Assembly: GCA_002452295.1 (NCBI GenBank)
Contig: DKEX01000022.1
Span: forward strand, 16,036 to 45,810
Direction of reading: 5' to 3'
Length of the DNA stretch: 29,775 nucleotides
DNA from: Firmicutes bacterium UBA6811
GTDB lineage: Bacteria > Bacillota > SHA-98 > UBA4971
Part shown: positions 7,659 through 15,105 of the stretch, piece by piece
How positions within the stretch are numbered: the stretch's first letter is position 1
How the letters are laid out: every line of letters begins with the position of its first letter
Position numbers and translations under genes: made by a program
Notes under the pieces: generated by a model
Seen by the model: only the letters and a program-made list of their open reading frames with translations
Databases searched by the model: none
Told to the model about the DNA's origin: nothing

Positions 7659-9640
7659 TTTCTGAGCAGCATCGTCTGGGCCTGCCACCCGGTCACCTCC
7701 GCGCCTGCCGCCACGTTCTCCTGCCCGGCCCGACACGATCCCGCGCGCCTCGGCGGCGCGCCTCTCCCCGTCTGGCAAAGGTCGATGGCGACCTCCGCGA
7801 TGTGATGCGGCGTAAGCCCACATGCCGCAAGAAGCACCTCACGGGCGCCGTGCTCGACGAAGCTGTCAGGGAGGGCAAGATGGCGCATGGCCACGGGCGC
7901 TCCTGTCCGGCGGGCAAACGCCGCCGCCACACCGCTCCCGAAGCCGCCGACCGCGGTCCCCTCCTCCACCACGACCACCCTGCCGCTGCGCCCGGCCGCC
8001 TCGAGAAGCAGGTCCTCATCCAGGGGTTTGGCGAACCTTGCGTTGACCACGGCCGCGGCCACGCCCCTGCGCTGGAGGATCTCCGCCGCCTGAAGCGACG
8101 GGTGGACCATGCTCCCGATGGCCACGATGGCCACGTCATCTCCCTCGCGGACGACCACGCCCTTGCCGAGATCGATGGGCTTCGACGGCCGAAAGGCTGC
8201 CTCGCCCAATCCCTGGGATCTCGGGTACCGGACGGCCACCGGCCCATCCAGGGCCAACGCGTATGAGAGCATGGCGACGAGCTCCCCCTCGTCTGCAGGC
8301 GCCATCACCGTCATACCAGGCACGCTCCGCAGATAGGCAAGGTCGAACGCCCCATGGTGCGTCGGGCCGTCCTCTCCGACGAGCCCCGCCCTGTCCACGG
8401 CGAAGACCACGTGGATCCCCTGGAGGGCAACATCGTGGACGATCTGGTCGTACGCTCTCTGTAGGAACGTGGAGTAAATGGCGGCGACGGGCATGAGGCC
8501 CTGGCTCGCAAGGCCGGCGGCGAAGGTCACCGCGTGCTGCTCGGCGATGCCCACATCGAAGAACCTGTCGGGGTGGCGTCGCCCGAAGGTATCCAGGCCG
8601 GTGCCGTCGGGCATGGCGGCGGTGATCGCCACGATCCGCGGGTCGCGCGCGGCAAGGTCGGCGATGGTCTCGCCAAACACCTGTGTGTATGTGGGCGGCC
8701 CCGACGAGCGAGCAAGTTCCCCGGACTCCACGTCGAACTTGCCCACCCCGTGGAACTTTCGCGGGTCGGCCTCCGCCGGCCGGTAGCCGCGGCCCTTCTT
8801 CGTGATGACGTGAATGAGCACCGGCCCACCCTTGGCCCTCGCATCCTCGACCGTACGCATGACCGACGGGATGTCGTGGCCGTCCAGCGGGCCGAGGTAG
8901 GTGAACCCGAGGCTCTCGAAGAGCATCCCGGGCACGACGAGGTACTTGAGGCTCCCTTTCAGCCTTCTCACGCTTTCCGCAAGGTCCTTGCCGATGCGCG
9001 GGATGCCCTCGAGGATGCGTTCCAGATCCTGGCGGAGCTTGAGCAGGCGCGGCTCGGTCCTGAGCCTTGCGAGGTACGATGCAAGCGCCCCGACATTGGG
9101 GGATATAGACATCTCGTTGTCGTTGAGCACGACGATGAGGTCGCCCTTCACATGGCCGGCGTGGTTCAGCGCCTCAAAGGCCATGCCGCCTGTGAGCGAG
9201 CCGTCGCCGATGACCGCAACGACCGTGAAGTCGTCTCCCTTGAGGTCGCGGGCTTTCGCCATCCCGAGCGCCGCAGAGATGGACGTGCTCGAGTGGCCGG
9301 TGTTGAACGCGTCATGGGGGCTCTCGTCGCGCCTGGGAAAGCCGGCCACGCCTCCGAACTGCCTGAGGGTCGCGAAGGACTCGCGGCGCCCGGTGAGCAG
9401 CTTGTGGGCATAGGCCTGGTGGCCCACGTCCCAGATGATCTTGTCCCTGGGGCTATCCAGCACCGCATGCAGGGCAACGGCGAGGTCCACCGCCCCGAGG
9501 CTCGGGGCAAGGTGCCCGCCGGTCTTCGACACTGTGTGTATGATCTCTTCCCGGATCTCGGCCGCAAGCATCTGGAGATCCTGTGCTGAGAGCTTTCTGA
9601 GATCTCCCGGCAGGTTCAGCGAGTCAAGGAGCCTTGCCAC
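7655..9640 (-). CDS. dxs: 1-deoxy-D-xylulose-5-phosphate synthase
   Basis: Thiamine-diphosphate transketolase-family enzyme that condenses pyruvate and glyceraldehyde-3-phosphate, the first step of the MEP isoprenoid pathway. Visible motifs are GGHLAPSLGAVDL and WDVGHQAYAHKLLTGR near the N-terminus, the ThDP/Mg motif GDGSLTGGMAFEALNHAG with VLNDNEMSISPNVG, the catalytic glutamate region FFDVGIAEQHAVTFAAG, and DRAGLVGEDGPTHHGAFDL. Start is GTG at 9640 with GAGAGGA 5-6 nt upstream. The 661 aa exceed the usual 620-635 because about 38 Gly/Arg/Ala-rich residues follow the normal C-terminus. It overlaps oapA by 17 nt and tlyA by 3-4 nt. Together with ispA on the other side of the OLE locus it forms a split isoprenoid cluster. 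Confidence 0.98.
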   Translation of the reverse strand: MARLLDSLNLPGDLRKLSAQDLQMLAAEIREEIIHTVSKTGGHLAPSLGAVDLAVALHAVLDSPRDKIIWDVGHQAYAHKLLTGRRESFATLRQFGGVAGFPRRDESPHDAFNTGHSSTSISAALGMAKARDLKGDDFTVVAVIGDGSLTGGMAFEALNHAGHVKGDLIVVLNDNEMSISPNVGALASYLARLRTEPRLLKLRQDLERILEGIPRIGKDLAESVRRLKGSLKYLVVPGMLFESLGFTYLGPLDGHDIPSVMRTVEDARAKGGPVLIHVITKKGRGYRPAEADPRKFHGVGKFDVESGELARSSGPPTYTQVFGETIADLAARDPRIVAITAAMPDGTGLDTFGRRHPDRFFDVGIAEQHAVTFAAGLASQGLMPVAAIYSTFLQRAYDQIVHDVALQGIHVVFAVDRAGLVGEDGPTHHGAFDLAYLRSVPGMTVMAPADEGELVAMLSYALALDGPVAVRYPRSQGLGEAAFRPSKPIDLGKGVVVREGDDVAIVAIGSMVHPSLQAAEILQRRGVAAAVVNARFAKPLDEDLLLEAAGRSGRVVVVEEGTAVGGFGSGVAAAFARRTGAPVAMRHLALPDSFVEHGAREVLLAACGLTPHHIAEVAIDLCQTGRGAPPRRAGSCRAGQENVAAGAEVTGWQAQTMLLRK

Positions 9641-10286
9641 TTTCGTCCTCTCTCCGTTCCAGAGCGCGGTTTTGCCGCCGACGGCTCCGACCGGACCGGT
9701 TCCGCTTGCGATGATTGGGTCTCGCGTGACGAAGGAACGTCAGCCCTGTCACGCTCTCGATCCCGGCTATCACCCTGGCGGCGGCGAGCACGATCCTCTC
9801 GGCGTCGTTTACGGCGATATTCTTGCTCCACGCCTTGCCTCCGACCGTCAGCCCGGCGATTATGCCGATGACGATGGTGCTCAGGACGGTCTCGCTCACG
9901 CGGTCCGGCATCGTCGCCATCAGCCGGATGACTATGCTCGCACCGATGGCGCCGCTCACGGTGCCCGCCATGTCGCCCACCACATCGTTGCAGAAATTCG
10001 CCACACGGTCGGCCGACCTCACGATCCGGAGCGCCTGGCGCGAGCCGTAGACCTTTTTCGCAGCCATGGCGTGAAACGGCTGCTTCTTCGCGGCGGTCGA
10101 GGCAGTGCCGATGACGTCAAATACGACGCCAATGAGGACTATGCCCAGCAGAACAAAAAGCCCAAGAACCAGCCCGACGCGACCCAGGAGTATCTTGGAC
10201 ACAAAGTTGACCACTATTGCAAGCACGAAAGTTGTGAAACCAACGGACACAGCTCTTGCGAGACGTTGGTCCAAGAACAGCATCAC
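9624..10286 (-). CDS. oapA: OLE-associated membrane protein OapA
   Basis: Small integral membrane protein, 220 aa, with four predicted membrane segments at about 12-34, 38-60, 102-121 and 133-150. The cytoplasmic-type loop after segment 2 begins FDVIGTASTAAKK, a motif shared with DUF21/CorB-like proteins, for which OapA homologues are often misnamed. Known family: OapA binds OLE RNA and carries it to the membrane, with roles in cold, alcohol and Mg2+ stress in alkaliphilic Bacillus. The call rests on position directly after the OLE locus and before dxs, as in other Bacillota. Unusual here is a basic tail at residues 186-212, with 13 Arg/Lys in 27 positions. Start GTG at 10286 has GGAG 9 nt upstream; ATG at 10283 is an alternative. 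The 3' end overlaps dxs and encodes its Shine-Dalgarno. Confidence 0.85.
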   Translation of the reverse strand: MMLFLDQRLARAVSVGFTTFVLAIVVNFVSKILLGRVGLVLGLFVLLGIVLIGVVFDVIGTASTAAKKQPFHAMAAKKVYGSRQALRIVRSADRVANFCNDVVGDMAGTVSGAIGASIVIRLMATMPDRVSETVLSTIVIGIIAGLTVGGKAWSKNIAVNDAERIVLAAARVIAGIESVTGLTFLRHARPNHRKRNRSGRSRRRQNRALERREDESGKAP

Positions 10287-10309
10287 CTCGAAAAGCTCCA
10301 GGCAGGTGG

Positions 10310-10923
10310 TGGCATTCCGGGTAAATATTGTGGCTTGAGGTCCGGCTGGTTTTCCCTGCGGTGCTCCCTCGCGTTGCCGCTCGGGCGGTTTCCCGTTTAC
10401 GACCGCCTCCCGGGGTCGCCCCTGCGGGCGGCCGGATTACCACTTAGCGCACACTGCAATCCCCGGAGTGCCCCACATGTTGGGACAGTCTAGGAGTTTT
10501 CCTCGGCAACACCCACCATCTTCTAGCCTCTTTTGCAGTTGGGGTTTCATGCGGCAGGGGGTGCCGCTCCCGGCCAGGAGCCAATCACCCTGATACCCGC
10601 AATCCCGCTCCCACCACTCAAGGCAGGCTACACTGCACCAAGCACGGTGTGTCTTGCACCTGCCCGCACCTAGGTGCAGGTTTACCCCCCGGCCGTGGCA
10701 GCCGATCGGTGTCGTCTCGCCACGGGGTCGGGTCTCCGCGAGGAGAGGGTCAACGCCCACATGCCATTGTAGATCGCCCTCGCCTCTTAACCCCCAGCAC
10801 CAGCCCCCGACTGGGCGTCGGCGGCCAGCACCAGGGACTTCATCGATGTGCCCTTGACGGATTTTTGGGCCCGTCTTCAAAGATGGCGGTGCTGACTAGA
10901 ATACTGCACCACCTGCCCTGGCA
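10310..10923 (-). ncRNA. ole: OLE RNA (ornate, large, extremophilic noncoding RNA)
   Basis: The interval between ispA and oapA-dxs holds no convincing gene but has the features of an OLE RNA locus. It begins at a near-perfect sigma-A promoter overlapping the ispA stop codon. The distance from the inferred start (about 10923) to oapA is about 610-635 nt, matching the typical OLE length of about 610 nt. The genes on both sides (xseA-xseB-ispA before, oapA-dxs-tlyA after) are the published OLE context in Bacillota. The segment is rich in self-complementary GC stretches, including GCACCTAGGTGC at 10666-10677 and nested GC hairpins at 10380-10436. OLE RNA is known to form a ribonucleoprotein with OapA at the membrane. 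Both ends are approximate, and no covariance model was run. A 147-codon open frame on this strand (10437-10880) is treated as spurious. Confidence 0.85.
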
Positions 10924-10929
10924 GCACTG

Positions 10930-10958
10930 ATTATAACATATGCGCCCCCGGCCTTCAA
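10930..10958 (-). promoter_or_regulatory. Sigma-A promoter for OLE RNA/oapA-dxs
   Basis: On the minus strand, TTGAAG (10958-10953) is followed by exactly 17 bp and then a perfect TATAAT (10935-10930). The -35 hexamer overlaps the ispA stop codon, so the promoter is embedded in the end of that gene. The predicted start is about 10923, at the beginning of the OLE segment. In OLE-bearing species, both read-through from the upstream operon and local initiation are plausible. Confidence 0.82.
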
Positions 10959-11839
10959 GCAAGGCCCAAAGCAAGCGACGCGGCAAGGTCCGAAAGCTCC
11001 GCGGCGTCGCCTGCGAACAGGGAGAGCGCGTCTTCAGCCCCGGCAAGAAGCCCGTCGCCATACCGCCTCGCCTCGTCGGTTCCCATGGCGCGCGGGAACG
11101 TCGCAGCGCCGTCCTCGGCCATATCCCTGAGGTCATCGAACACCTGAAAGGCCCGCCCGAAAAGCTCTGCGTAGCGCGTCAGAGCGTAGAACTCTCGCTG
11201 GCCCGCCCCGGCGGCGATGGCCCCGCACCTTACCGCCGCCCGTATGAGCGCGCCTGTCTTGAGGTCGGCGAGGCCTTCCACCTCCTCCGGGCGAGGCGCC
11301 CGAGCGCCGCTCGTGGCGCCTGCGATATCCACGGCCTGCCCCCCGGCCATTCCCAGGCTTCCCGCCGCATGTGCCAGCTCGTGCACGGTGGCCGCCGCCG
11401 CTTCCGGGCCCATCAGCCGCCGCGCCTCCTCGGCGGACAGCACCTCGAAGGCCAGCGGCAGCAGCGCATCACCTGCGAGGAGCGCCAGCGCCTCCCCGAA
11501 CGCCCTGTGCACCGTGGGCCGGCCGCGTCGAAGATCATCGTTATCCATCGCGGGGAGGTCGTCATGAATGAGGGAGTACGAATGCACGAGTTCGACAGCG
11601 ACTGCGCATGGCATGGTCCGCCGCACCGTGGCCTCCCCGTCATGGCCGGGGCCGTTCATCCGGCGGCTGGCGGCAAGGGCCGCCGCGAGCGCAAGAAGAG
11701 GTCGGACGCGCTTGCCGCCGGGAAAGACCGCATACCTCATCGCGCCGTGGAGCGCCTGGGGCGGGATAGACTCCGGAGGCAACACGGCGTCAAGGGCCCC
11801 GTCGACAAGCCCCCTGAGCCTCGTAGCCCAGTCGGTCAT
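10955..11839 (-). CDS. ispA: Geranylgeranyl/farnesyl diphosphate synthase (IspA-type polyprenyl synthetase)
   Basis: Trans-isoprenyl diphosphate synthase that condenses isopentenyl and allylic diphosphates to C15 (or C20) chains for quinones, undecaprenyl and carotenoid precursors. The 294 aa show GGKRVRPLL at 41-49, the first aspartate-rich motif DDLPAMDNDD from residue 93, and the second, DDLRD, at 235-239, both binding Mg-diphosphate. The first motif's D-D-x4-D spacing is the bacterial (type II) form. The open frame extends to 11944, but the ATG at 11839 overlaps the xseB stop as ATGA and gives the family N-terminus. The last gene before OLE RNA; the OLE promoter -35 box lies in its stop codon. 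Product chain length cannot be fixed by eye. Confidence 0.95.
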   Translation of the reverse strand: MTDWATRLRGLVDGALDAVLPPESIPPQALHGAMRYAVFPGGKRVRPLLALAAALAASRRMNGPGHDGEATVRRTMPCAVAVELVHSYSLIHDDLPAMDNDDLRRGRPTVHRAFGEALALLAGDALLPLAFEVLSAEEARRLMGPEAAAATVHELAHAAGSLGMAGGQAVDIAGATSGARAPRPEEVEGLADLKTGALIRAAVRCGAIAAGAGQREFYALTRYAELFGRAFQVFDDLRDMAEDGAATFPRAMGTDEARRYGDGLLAGAEDALSLFAGDAAELSDLAASLALGLA

Positions 11840-12084
11840 CCGGCGTCTTCCTCCAGGCTGGAGGGCTCGGTGACAAGCTCCCCGCTCTTTGTCTCGACCA
11901 GCTTCGCGATTTTCGTCTCGGCCTCGTCCAGCTTCTTCCGGCATATCCTCACCAGCGACATGCCCCTCTCGAACGCCGCCAGGGACTCTTCGAGGCCGAG
12001 TTCGCCGGCCTCGAGACGCGATACCGTCTCCTCGAGCTCATTCATGGCCTTTTCGAAGTCGAGTTTCGTCTCCTCTCCCTGCAT
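11836..12084 (-). CDS. xseB: Exodeoxyribonuclease VII small subunit
   Basis: Small helical subunit of exonuclease VII, which degrades single-stranded DNA with XseA. The 82 aa carry the family pattern LDFEKAMNELEETVSRLEAGE, then LGLEESLAAFERGMSLVRICRKKLDEAE. Start ATG at 12084 has GGAGG 9 nt upstream; a TTG immediately before it (12087) is an alternative with spacing 6. It starts 47 nt inside the end of xseA, an unusually long overlap in a different frame, and its stop overlaps ispA by 4 nt. Confidence 0.95.
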   Translation of the reverse strand: MQGEETKLDFEKAMNELEETVSRLEAGELGLEESLAAFERGMSLVRICRKKLDEAETKIAKLVETKSGELVTEPSSLEEDAG

Positions 12085-13297
12085 CAAGGCTTCCCTCCTC
12101 GACCGTCGTCACAACGCATTCGCAACCCCCGTCCGGAAGGACCACTTCTATGTTGTCGCCCGGGGCGACCATGCGCACGCTGCGCACGATGCGCCTTCCG
12201 GGCAGGGTCCTCACTATCCCGTAGCCTCGTGCGAGAGTCCCCAGCGGGCTCAGGACATCGAGCCTGGCCGCCAGCGCCCCGAACGCCTCGCGTTTCTCTG
12301 ATAGTCTATCCGTCATGACCGTTGACATCCTCTGATATGCGTCGGCAAGGCGCTGCCGATGCTCCCTTGTTATCTCCTGGGGGAACCTGAACACGTGCGA
12401 CCGCGCCACGCGTTCCAGCTGCTCGCTGTGTCTGCGGACCTCCGCCCTGGCGGCGCTCTCGAGGCGCAGCGAGAGTTGAAGGATGGCTCGCCTCGTCTCC
12501 GCCATGTCAGGCACGGCCAGCTCCGCGGCGGCCGACGGGGTCGGCGCCCGCCGGTCTGCCACAAAGTCGGCGATGGTGAAGTCGGTCTCGTGTCCGACGG
12601 CCGATATCACCGGCACCTTGCACGCAGCGATGGCGCGGGCCACCCTCTCGTCGTTGAATGCCCACAGGTCTTCTATCGAGCCGCCGCCCCGCCCCACGAT
12701 GACCACGTCCACGAGGGCTCCCGCCCGGTTCACGAGGCCGAGGGCCCTCACGATGCTCTCCGGCGCCTCATCCCCCTGCACCTGAGCGGGAACGACGAGG
12801 ATGGTCGTGCCTGGCGATCTTCGGCTTATCACGTTGATGATGTCGCGCACCGCCGCTCCGGTCGGCGAGGTCACGACGGCCACCACCGACGGGAATCCCG
12901 GGAGCGCCCTCTTGCGCGCGGCGTCAAAGAGGCCCTCCGCGGCCAGCTTCTCGCGGAGCTGCAGAAACGCGAGGTACAGCGACCCGGTGCCGGCGGGCAT
13001 CATGTCCTCCGCGTAAAGCTGCACGTCGCCGCCTTTCTCATACATGCCCACGGAACCGTAAACGAACACCAGCATTCCGTCGGCAGGCACGAACCTGAGG
13101 CGCAGGTTATTCCCGCGGAACATCACGCACTTCAGCCTGGCCTGCGCATCCTTGAGGCTGAAGTACATGTGCCCGGACGAGTGACGGGTGAAGTTGGAGA
13201 TCTCGCCGCGCACCCACAGGCCGGAGAGGGCCTCATCGCCCTCGATGACGTGCTTTATGTACCTGTTGACGTCTGAGACCGAATAAACAGCAAGCAT
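12038..13297 (-). CDS. xseA: Exodeoxyribonuclease VII large subunit
   Basis: Catalytic subunit of exonuclease VII. The 419 aa start with the OB-fold DNA-binding domain (VSDVNRYIKHVIEGDEALSGLWVRGEISNF, about residues 8-100). The nuclease core follows, with VVTSPTGAAVRDIINVISRR, VIVGRGGGSIEDLWAFNDE and AVGHETDFTIADFVADRRAPTPSAAAE, all hallmark segments. A coiled-coil C-terminal region binds XseB. Start ATG at 13297 has AGGTG 5 nt upstream. It follows nusB by 51 nt and overlaps xseB by 47 nt. The order nusB-xseA-xseB-ispA is common in Bacillota (often with folD between nusB and xseA; absent here). Confidence 0.97.
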   Translation of the reverse strand: MLAVYSVSDVNRYIKHVIEGDEALSGLWVRGEISNFTRHSSGHMYFSLKDAQARLKCVMFRGNNLRLRFVPADGMLVFVYGSVGMYEKGGDVQLYAEDMMPAGTGSLYLAFLQLREKLAAEGLFDAARKRALPGFPSVVAVVTSPTGAAVRDIINVISRRSPGTTILVVPAQVQGDEAPESIVRALGLVNRAGALVDVVIVGRGGGSIEDLWAFNDERVARAIAACKVPVISAVGHETDFTIADFVADRRAPTPSAAAELAVPDMAETRRAILQLSLRLESAARAEVRRHSEQLERVARSHVFRFPQEITREHRQRLADAYQRMSTVMTDRLSEKREAFGALAARLDVLSPLGTLARGYGIVRTLPGRRIVRSVRMVAPGDNIEVVLPDGGCECVVTTVEEGSLDAGRGDETRLRKGHE

Positions 13298-13348
13298 TGC
13301 AGCACCTTCAGCCGAGGCCTTGTTGCGGGAACACCAGAGGAAGGAGGG

Positions 13349-13774
13349 CTACTCGCCGGCGTCGCCACGCCCTGCGCCGGCCATGCGCGCGAGCCTGCCC
13401 AGTATGCCGTTGATGAACTTCCCGGAGTCCTCGTCGCCGAATTTCTTCGCGAGCGACACGGCCTCGTTGATGGCCGCGCCGACAGGGACGTCATCGAGAT
13501 GCGAGATCTCATAGACCGCAAGCCGCAGGAGGTTGCGGTCGACCGCGCCCATGCGGTCCAGCGACCACCCGATGGCCAGCTTCGATATGGCCTGGTCGAT
13601 GTCCGGCCGGTGCTCGATGACCCCGGGCACCACCTTCCGGAGGTAGTCGAGGCTTCGCTCGTCGATACGCCTGCTTCCAACGGCAGCCTTGATGGCGGAC
13701 TCCATCGCGGCCCGCCCCACGTCTATCTGAAAGAGCGCGACGAATGCGGCCTCGCGCGCTTCCCTCCTCGTCAA
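13349..13774 (-). CDS. nusB: Transcription antitermination factor NusB
   Basis: All-helical RNA-binding protein that with NusE binds boxA and prevents premature termination of rRNA transcription. The sequence shows TRREAREAAFVALFQIDVG at the N-terminus, WSLDRMGAVDRNLLRLAVYEI in the middle, and INEAVSLAKKFGDEDSGKFINGILGRL at the end, all typical. I prefer the TTG at 13774 (141 aa), which follows GAGGTGAGTGG with good spacing and gives the usual N-terminus. The GTG at 13783 (144 aa) lies inside that Shine-Dalgarno. The open frame upstream to 13900 overlaps the DUF2273 gene and looks non-coding. Confidence 0.95.
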   Translation of the reverse strand: MTRREAREAAFVALFQIDVGRAAMESAIKAAVGSRRIDERSLDYLRKVVPGVIEHRPDIDQAISKLAIGWSLDRMGAVDRNLLRLAVYEISHLDDVPVGAAINEAVSLAKKFGDEDSGKFINGILGRLARMAGAGRGDAGE

Positions 13775-13805
13775 ACCACTCACCTCGCGCAAACCCGCGC
13801 CGCGT

Positions 13806-14036
13806 CTAGCGTTCCTGAGGCGGGAGAAAATCCTCGAGCACGTCCTTGATGCTCCTGTGGCTATCGACGTGGCGCCCGACGAGGTAGCCGACGGCCACAC
13901 ACCCGGCCAGGTAAAGGCCGGCGATGGGGCTGAAGAGGATCATCACCCAGCCGACTATGAACCCGAATATCGACCCGAACACCTTCCCAGGGTGTTCGAG
14001 GGCTATGCGCAACAACTCCCGTACCTCGGGTCGCAT
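13806..14036 (-). CDS. DUF2273 small membrane protein (Asp23/AmaP cluster)
   Basis: A 76-aa protein with two adjacent hydrophobic helices (about residues 18-36 and 39-55) and a charged C-terminal tail. Length, topology and the HPGKVFGSIFGFIVGWVMILFSP sequence style match the DUF2273 family, which almost always follows amaP and asp23 in Bacillota. Function is not established; it is presumed to sit with the AmaP-Asp23 complex in the membrane. ATG at 14036, 21 nt after amaP. Confidence 0.88.
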   Translation of the reverse strand: MRPEVRELLRIALEHPGKVFGSIFGFIVGWVMILFSPIAGLYLAGCVAVGYLVGRHVDSHRSIKDVLEDFLPPQER

Positions 14037-14057
14037 GCACCTGCACCCCTTTTCGGA

Positions 14058-14603
14058 CTACACCACTCTGGGGGTTTTCTGCTCGTGGCCGATGTTTCTG
14101 ACGTTCACCGATACCCTTGACACATCCACCCCGACCGTGTCGCTTATGTAGCGCGCAAGCTTCGTCTGGATCTGCTCGGCCACCGACGGGATGGAGATAT
14201 CGGGGCCCACCACCACCGACACGAGTACCTCCAGTTCCTCACCGGAGGTATCCACCACCGTGTCAACGTCCTGGATCCCGGGAACCTCCCTTGCCGCCCG
14301 CCGGACCAGCGACTCCACCGCGGCCTGCGAGATCCGCACCTCGCCGAGGCTTGTCCCGCGCACGATAGGCCGCCGCCGCCCGCGCCCGCGGGTGGCGAGC
14401 CACATGAGGTACAACCCGAGCGCCGCGGCGACGACAGCGCCTCCGATTGTCGCCGACCGCAGGTTTCCGAAAGGACCGGTGAGGAAGACGTCGGTGAACA
14501 ACCTGGTGGGGTTCGGGCCGAAGGCCATCACGAGAAACAGTATGCCCGTCCCAAGCATCGCGAGGGACGAGATAAACACGACGACCCGGTCGTAGGCTCT
14601 CAT
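14058..14603 (-). CDS. amaP: Alkaline shock response membrane anchor protein AmaP
   Basis: Membrane anchor that tethers Asp23 in staphylococci. The protein has two N-terminal transmembrane helices (about residues 5-26 and 52-72 from the chosen start). A soluble Asp23-like domain follows, with VRISQAAVESLVRRAAREVPGI and VGVDVSRVSVNVRNI. I take ATG 14603 (181 aa), which has AAAGGAGC upstream; the GTG at 14624 (188 aa) lies within an AAGGTG and lacks its own ribosome site. Second gene of the asp23 transcript, 29 nt after asp23. Confidence 0.88.
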   Translation of the reverse strand: MRAYDRVVVFISSLAMLGTGILFLVMAFGPNPTRLFTDVFLTGPFGNLRSATIGGAVVAAALGLYLMWLATRGRGRRRPIVRGTSLGEVRISQAAVESLVRRAAREVPGIQDVDTVVDTSGEELEVLVSVVVGPDISIPSVAEQIQTKLARYISDTVGVDVSRVSVNVRNIGHEQKTPRVV

Positions 14604-14632
14604 TACAGAGGTTGCTCCTTTCACCTTCCTGG

Positions 14633-15049
14633 TCAGCGCACCCTCGGGGTCTCCTGCTTCTCCTCGTGCGGGAAGCTCACTCCCTGCACGTGGACGTTTA
14701 CTTCCACCACTTCGCGCCCGGTCATGCTCTCGATGGCTCTCTTCACGTTCTGCTGCACCTTCCAGGTGACATCGGGAATACGCACCCCGTAGTTGACAAC
14801 GACGAAAAGATCGACGGCCGCCTCCTTCTCGCCGACCTCCACCTTGACTCCCTTGGACAGGTTCCGGCGCCCGAGCAGCTCAGCTATGCCCCCGGTGATG
14901 CCGCCGCTCATGCCGGCTATGCCCTCTACCTCAGTCGCCGCGAGACCTGCGATCACACCCACGACCTCGCTGGCGATCTTGACGTCTCCCATGGTCTCGT
15001 GGGTTCCGCGCGAGGGAGCGTCATCATAGCCCAGATCTCCTGGCTGCAT
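14633..15049 (-). CDS. asp23: Asp23/Gls24 family envelope stress protein
   Basis: Soluble alkaline-shock/general-stress protein, abundant and membrane-tethered by AmaP in Gram-positive bacteria. The 138 aa contain the Asp23 core: VKIASEVVGVIAGLAATEVEGIAGM, then VKVEVGEKEAAVDLFVVVNYGVRIPDVTWKVQQNVKRAIESMTG and VVEVNVHVQGVSF. The first ~20 residues are a non-conserved tail. ATG at 15049 with AAGGAGG 10-11 nt upstream, only about 20 nt from the predicted transcription start. It leads the run asp23-amaP-DUF2273-nusB-xseA-xseB-ispA. Confidence 0.95.
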   Translation of the reverse strand: MQPGDLGYDDAPSRGTHETMGDVKIASEVVGVIAGLAATEVEGIAGMSGGITGGIAELLGRRNLSKGVKVEVGEKEAAVDLFVVVNYGVRIPDVTWKVQQNVKRAIESMTGREVVEVNVHVQGVSFPHEEKQETPRVR

Positions 15050-15075
15050 GGCGTCCTGACCCTCCTTCCGGCTGT

Positions 15076-15104
15076 ATTATACCAGTTCGCGTATGCCTTG
15101 GCAA
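15076..15104 (-). promoter_or_regulatory. Sigma-A promoter for the asp23-amaP-nusB operon
   Basis: On the minus strand, TTGCCA (15104-15099), a 17-bp spacer and a perfect TATAAT (15081-15076) lie in the 56-bp gap between accC and asp23, right behind the accC stop. Predicted start is about 15069, leaving a leader of about 20 nt that contains AAGGAGG. This is a near-consensus housekeeping promoter, so the downstream genes need not depend on accBC transcription. Confidence 0.85.
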
Positions 15105-15105
15105 A

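Noticed and set aside
7659..7823. N-terminal extension of tlyA
   Set aside because: Extra Arg/Gly-rich residues are a shadow of dxs; the S4 domain begins only after the GTG at 7658.
10380..10436. Intrinsic terminator between OLE and oapA
   Set aside because: Strong GC hairpins are present but no T-run follows on the minus strand, and dxs/oapA transcription has to pass through. More likely OLE structure.
10437..10880. 147-codon minus-strand ORF rich in Cys and Trp (ending NMWGTPGIAVCAKW)
   Set aside because: It starts at TTG without a ribosome site, has lower third-position GC than neighbours and lies wholly within the OLE segment. Best read as a chance frame in structured RNA, although dual coding was considered.
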